NCBI GenBank assembly: GCA_040255675.1
Contig: JBDZVM010000011.1
Location: 47,757 to 111,756, forward strand
Reading direction: 5' to 3'
DNA length: 64,000 nt
From: JBDZVM01 sp040255675
GTDB lineage: Bacteria > Actinomycetota > Actinomycetes > Acidothermales > Acidothermaceae
The notes below the pieces were generated by a model that was not told the DNA's origin, did no database searches, and saw only the letters and a list, made by a program, of their open reading frames with translations. Within the stretch, counting starts at the first letter, position 1; the number at the start of each line of letters is the position of its first letter. This document shows positions 61,061 to 64,000 of the stretch, piece by piece. The translations under genes and the position numbers were made by a program.

Positions 61061-61167
61061 GCTCTCTCTGGCGCGCACTACGTCATGTTCTGACCGGCCG
61101 CTTTGGTCGCGGACAAGCGAAGTGTCTCTAGAGGCACACCCCGCTCGTCCGCGTAGCATGCTGGTTC

Positions 61168-61404
61168 TTACCGCATTACCGCTAGTTGGATGGCAGTGGC
61201 CGCGTAAATGATCGCAAAGGTCATGCCGACGGCGAGGTAGAACTTCTGCCGCTGGCGGTCGGGGTTCGCAACCCAGACGTAAATGCCGGCGATAACCAAA
61301 GAGCCAATCACTGGTATCACCAACCCGCTCACCGCAATGAGCGCCACCGAAAACAACGTCTCAAGTCGAGATGTAGCCGACTTTGTGCCCAAACCTTTGG
61401 TCAT
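61168..61404 (-). CDS. Small membrane protein
   Basis: A 78-residue protein with two to three hydrophobic segments (LFSVALIAVSGLVIPVIGSLVIAGIYVWVA and FYLAVGMTFAIIYAATAIQLAV) and the VANPDRQRQK loop. ATG 61404 has AGGT 8 bp upstream, and an in-frame upstream extension lacks a ribosome site. Function unknown. The preceding reading frame on this strand stops 11 bp upstream. Confidence 0.65.
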   Translation of the reverse strand: MTKGLGTKSATSRLETLFSVALIAVSGLVIPVIGSLVIAGIYVWVANPDRQRQKFYLAVGMTFAIIYAATAIQLAVMR

Positions 61405-61414
61405 CAGCTGGTAC

Positions 61415-61989
61415 CTAGTTCCAGACGCAGGTCGGGATGTCTCCGTGAGGGTCGGGGCAGACAGCCATCTCGTGGGTGTAGTGGAACGGGAAACCGCTCG
61501 CGATGACGGATACCGTGAAGCGGTCACCTAATGTCATCGATGACGTCGATGGGTCGCCGTACTTGTAGCAGCTCACGACGTCCACGGTGTATCCGAAGCC
61601 GCTGCTCTTGCCACAGAAGTGGTAGCCACTATTGTCCCAGCCGAATCGGCTGCCTTGCCAAACCCAGCGAGTAGCCTCGACGCTTTGACGCTGGGGGAGA
61701 GCGACTCGGCGGTTGATTGTGTCGGTACGTCTGTTGCGACTCGCGATACCACGAGCGTTTCGATGAGGGGTCCTACATGCCGGTCGAGTGCCGGAAAGGT
61801 TCTAACGATCGTATTCGTACCCGGCGCTGTCGTGGTCACGACCGAGGAACTGGGTGTCGCCGCCCACGCGTCCATTTCACCTGCTTGAAGATCATATGTT
61901 CCACCCTTCGCCGGGGTGGCGACCCCCTGTAGGCCCCCGTCGACCCCCGACCGTTGGTGAGTTTGTCGAAGCCACAGCTCCCTGATCAA
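61415..61989 (-). pseudogene. Probable disrupted ORF, Cys-rich secreted-like end
   Basis: On the minus strand the frame ending at TAG 61415-61417 encodes SVEATRWVWQGSRFGWDN, then GYHFCGKSSGFGYTVDVVSCYKYG and a tail with MAVCPDP and IPTCVWN. It has four cysteines and protein-like composition. This frame is open back to a stop at about 61800 but has no ATG, GTG or TTG before the conserved-looking part. A different minus frame (61573-61989, from ATG 61989) supplies a plausible Thr/Ser-rich N-terminal half. A frameshift between roughly 61640 and 61720 would join them. It may be a decayed gene or a sequencing error; no family was recognised. Confidence 0.4.
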
Positions 61990-62168
61990 TGGTCAAATGT
62001 GATGATCAGGAATGACCCCCGTAACATGTATCAAATCGCCTCGTTCGTGCTCCGCGCGCGAGGCGGGTCGACGTCAGTTGACGGTGGTCGGTCGTGACGC
62101 AAACCACTGAGGTAGCACGGCGGCGCGCCCGTCCGTACCATGGTGGGGTGCATGCAGGTGAGGTATAC

Positions 62169-62264
62169 GTGAGCGGGCTGGGTGCTACCGACCAGCTCGG
62201 GCTCACGAAGAGGCGCGCGGTCGACCTGTGCCGCGTGGCCACCTGCCTGTGTCGAATGTCCTGA
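62169..62264 (+). CDS. Cys-rich leader peptide (putative attenuator uORF)
   Basis: A 31-residue frame, GTG 62169 to TGA 62262-62264, reads VSGLGATDQLGLTKRR then AVDLCRVATCLCRMS. The RRAVDLCRVA.CLCR ending is the typical actinobacterial leader peptide found before sulfur and sulfurtransferase operons; the polycysteine stretch is thought to act as a cysteine-responsive attenuator. AGGTGAGG lies 5 bp upstream. It is followed by a hairpin at 62266-62288 and the DUF4395-rhodanese-DUF1416 operon. Confidence 0.85.
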   Translation: MSGLGATDQLGLTKRRAVDLCRVATCLCRMS

Positions 62265-62265
62265 C

Positions 62266-62288
62266 CAGGGCCCAGTTCGCTGGCCCTG
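62266..62288 (+). terminator. Attenuator-like hairpin after leader peptide
   Basis: CAGGGCC and GGCCCTG form a perfect 7-bp stem with a 9-nt loop directly after the leader stop, and a short T-run (GGTTTTCCT) follows 10 nt later. It fits a terminator whose formation depends on ribosome movement through the Cys codons. Confidence 0.65.
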
Positions 62289-62341
62289 ACGCGATGCGGT
62301 TTTCCTAGCTTTCCCGTCGTCAACGTCAGGAGTTCGTCTCC

Positions 62342-62782
62342 ATGTCACATTCGACCATGGTCGATTCGCGCGGCCCCCGGTTCGGTGCCGCGATCACCTC
62401 TCTTGTTCTCGCGGCTGTGCTGATCTTGCAGAGCGGTTGGCTGCTCGGCGTCCAGGCCGTCGTGTTCGGTGTCGGGGCGATCGCCGGGTTGCGGTACGCG
62501 CCGTACGGTTTGCTGTTTCGCCGCTTCGTCGCGCCGCGCCTTGCCCCACCCAAGGAGCGCGAGCCCGAAGCCGCGCCGCGCTTCGCGCAAATGCTCGGTT
62601 TCGTTTTCTCGGTGATCGGCGTGATTGCCTACGCCAGCGGTGCTGATTGGCTTGGCACCGGCGCGGCTGCCATCGTTTGGGTAGCCGCCTTCCTCAACGC
62701 AGCCTTCGGTTTTTGCGTCGGCTGCGAGACCTACCTGCTAATTCGTCGCACGTTTTCCATTCGTAAGGGAGTTACCGTATGA
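62342..62782 (+). CDS. DUF4395 membrane protein
   Basis: A 146-residue inner-membrane protein with about four helices. SRGPRFGAAITSLVLAAVLILQSGWLLGVQAVVFGVGA, FGFCVGCETYLLIRR and the conserved FCVGCE motif mark DUF4395, regularly found with rhodaneses. The two cysteines in CVGC may handle sulfur. Start ATG 62342 has AGGAG 8 bp upstream. It overlaps the sulfurtransferase gene by 4 bp. Confidence 0.9.
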   Translation: MSHSTMVDSRGPRFGAAITSLVLAAVLILQSGWLLGVQAVVFGVGAIAGLRYAPYGLLFRRFVAPRLAPPKEREPEAAPRFAQMLGFVFSVIGVIAYASGADWLGTGAAAIVWVAAFLNAAFGFCVGCETYLLIRRTFSIRKGVTV

Positions 62783-63618
62783 GTCGCCAAGCCGTCCTCG
62801 TGGACGCCGATTGGGTCGAGGCCCATCTCGCCGATCCGAATATCGTGCTCGTCGAAGTCGACGAGGACGTTTCCGCCTACGACAAGGGCCACATTCGCGG
62901 CGCCGTCAAGGTCGACTGGAAGCAAGACCTGCAAGACCCGGTGCGTCGCGACTTCATCGACAAGGCCGCGTTCGAGAAGCTGCTGTCGTCGCGTGGAATT
63001 TCCAACGACGACAACATCATCTTGTACGGCGGCAACAACAACTGGTTCGCGTCGTACGCCTACTGGTACTTCAAGCTCTACGGCCACAACAACATCAAGC
63101 TGCTCGACGGTGGCCGTAAGAAGTGGGAGCTCGACAGTCGCGAGCTCGTCACCGACGTGCCCTCACGTCCGGCCACGAACTACAAAGCCAAGGACGCCGA
63201 CGCCTCGATTCGCGCCTTCCGCGACGAAGTCGTGGCCGCGATCGACAAGCTCAACCTGATCGACGTCCGCTCGCCTGACGAGTACTCCGGCAAGCTGCTC
63301 GCCCCGGCGCACCTGCCGCAAGAGCAGTCGCAGCGGGCCGGCCATGTGCCGAGCGCGAAGAACGTGCCGTGGAGCAAGGCCGCGAACGATGACGGCACTT
63401 TTAAGTCGGACGACGAACTGCGCGCGCTTTACGCTGGCGCCGGCGTCGATTTCAGCAAAGACACCATCGCTTACTGCCGGATCGGCGAGCGTTCGGCGCA
63501 CACCTGGTTCGTGTTGCACGAGATCCTCGACCAGGCGAACGTGAAGAACTACGACGGTTCCTGGACCGAATACGGATCGCTCGTCGGCGTCCCGATCAAG
63601 CTTGGAGCTGAAGCCTGA
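62779..63618 (+). CDS. Thiosulfate sulfurtransferase (rhodanese), CysA2/SseA type
   Basis: A 279-residue two-domain rhodanese. The inactive N-terminal domain includes NIILYGGNNNWFASYAYWYFKLYGH; the active C-terminal domain has C233 in AYCRIGERSAHTWFVL. The CRIGERS loop is that of the actinobacterial CysA2-type enzyme, which moves sulfane sulfur from thiosulfate to thiols or cyanide. Start ATG 62779 overlaps DUF4395 (ATGA). It is in an operon controlled by a Cys-rich leader peptide. Confidence 0.92.
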   Translation: MSRQAVLVDADWVEAHLADPNIVLVEVDEDVSAYDKGHIRGAVKVDWKQDLQDPVRRDFIDKAAFEKLLSSRGISNDDNIILYGGNNNWFASYAYWYFKLYGHNNIKLLDGGRKKWELDSRELVTDVPSRPATNYKAKDADASIRAFRDEVVAAIDKLNLIDVRSPDEYSGKLLAPAHLPQEQSQRAGHVPSAKNVPWSKAANDDGTFKSDDELRALYAGAGVDFSKDTIAYCRIGERSAHTWFVLHEILDQANVKNYDGSWTEYGSLVGVPIKLGAEA

Positions 63619-63911
63619 TGTGCGGCGCTGTTCCGGGCGGCCTGCCGGCCGGTATCGATGCTGGTAAAGAGGCGGTGATTCAGGGCGTCGTCAAGCGTGG
63701 CGACGTCCCGGCGGTCGGCTACGTGCGGCTGCTCGACGGCGGCGGCGAGTTCACCGCCGAGGTACCGACGTCGGCAACCGGCGAGTTCCGGTTCTTCGCC
63801 GCGCCCGGCACATGGACCGTGCGGGCTCTCGTGCCCGGCGGCACGGCCGACCGCACAGTGGTGGCCAACGTCGGCTCGGTCGCCGAGGTCGAGGTGTCGG
63901 TCGCGGGTTGA
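63618..63911 (+). CDS. DUF1416 protein
   Basis: A 97-residue protein of the DUF1416 family, MCGAVPGGLPAG...KEAVIQGVVKR...GYVRLLDGGGEFTAEVPTSATGEFRFFAAPGTWTVRALVPGG. It is regularly encoded next to CysA2-type sulfurtransferases in actinobacteria; function unknown, probably a partner with an N-terminal Cys. ATG 63618 shares a base with the rhodanese stop (TGATG). Confidence 0.9.
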   Translation: MCGAVPGGLPAGIDAGKEAVIQGVVKRGDVPAVGYVRLLDGGGEFTAEVPTSATGEFRFFAAPGTWTVRALVPGGTADRTVVANVGSVAEVEVSVAG

Positions 63912-63925
63912 CCGCTCCGCTTTTC

Positions 63926-63979
63926 CGTGATCGCGAAAGAAAAGTGCCGTCCCTGAGTCACCTTTCTTTCGCGATCACG
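63926..63979. terminator. Strong hairpin after sulfurtransferase operon
   Basis: CGTGATCGCGAAAGAAA (63926-63942) and its exact complement (63963-63979) form a perfect 17-bp stem with a 20-nt loop, 15 bp after the DUF1416 stop. The GTGATCGCGAA core is shared with the element at 55086. Confidence 0.8.
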
Positions 63980-64000
63980 TTTCTTAGGCGCCTCCGGGCG

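Noticed and set aside
61619..61888. An 89-codon plus-strand frame antisense to the disrupted region
   Set aside because: No ribosome site, no homology recognised, and the opposite strand carries the more protein-like sequence.
1..64000. tRNA, rRNA, CRISPR array, transposase or phage integrase
   Set aside because: None was recognised on reading both strands; a covariance-model or repeat search was not possible here.

Overview
The window is a high-GC actinobacterial chromosome segment from a draft scaffold. Evidence for Actinomycetia includes a mycothiol-type maleylpyruvate isomerase, the DUF3097, DUF1416, DUF1918 and DUF4395 families, a DosR/DevR-like regulator, frequent GTG/TTG starts and GC-rich codon use. 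Genus and species cannot be named from the sequence alone. A run of 100 N at 39584-39683 is a scaffold gap.

Layout. (1) 1-11323: DNA-processing block. A truncated unknown gene on the minus strand diverges from an AddB-like nuclease that has lost its P-loop and an AddA-like helicase-nuclease. These are followed by a zinc-ribbon protein and a HelD-like helicase with an inserted nuclease-like segment and a C-terminal topoisomerase-type zinc ribbon. (2) 11594-26845: glycan-utilisation locus. It has a secreted GH93-like beta-propeller with duplicated ricin domains, a sugar ABC importer, two GH2 paralogues, a cysteine-type sulfatase, a GH51 arabinofuranosidase and a LacI regulator. A duplicated promoter/operator module with TGCAACGTTGCA palindromes sits at both divergent control regions. 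A formylglycine-generating enzyme gene beside the locus is broken by an internal deletion. (3) 27120-31062: a complete lower gentisate route (3-hydroxybenzoate 6-hydroxylase-like, gentisate dioxygenase, maleylpyruvate isomerase, fumarylpyruvate hydrolase), divergent from an IclR regulator. This is followed by accessory enzymes and a five-gene branched-chain-amino-acid-type ABC importer (to 39516) that probably brings in the aromatic acid.

(4) 39746-45830: a 2TM protein, an MFS exporter, an NlpC/P60 cell-wall hydrolase preceded by a c-di-AMP (ydaO-type) riboswitch, a cupin, a dehydrogenase-like protein, a tiny zinc ribbon and an orphan Rieske oxygenase. (5) 45951-53446: a sulfur-relay operon (DUF1918, SQR-like flavoprotein, TusE/DsrC, DsrE) divergent from pyruvate:ferredoxin oxidoreductase (nifJ), then a DevR/DosR-like response regulator. 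DosR-box-like palindromes lie in both control regions, which suggests a hypoxia/redox stress module. (6) 53447-63979: housekeeping and envelope genes: a membrane protein, DUF3097, CorA, DUF3817, a lipoprotein, ABC-F, an ECF sigma/anti-sigma/thioredoxin set, and a thiosulfate sulfurtransferase operon preceded by a short Cys-rich leader peptide and an attenuator-like hairpin.

Most assignments rest on motifs read by eye; no database search was run. The observations most worth checking are the duplicated operator module, the broken FGE next to a sulfatase, the DosR-like sulfur/POR regulon, the P-loop-less AddB with its neighbours, and the exact 55-bp overlap flanking the gap.
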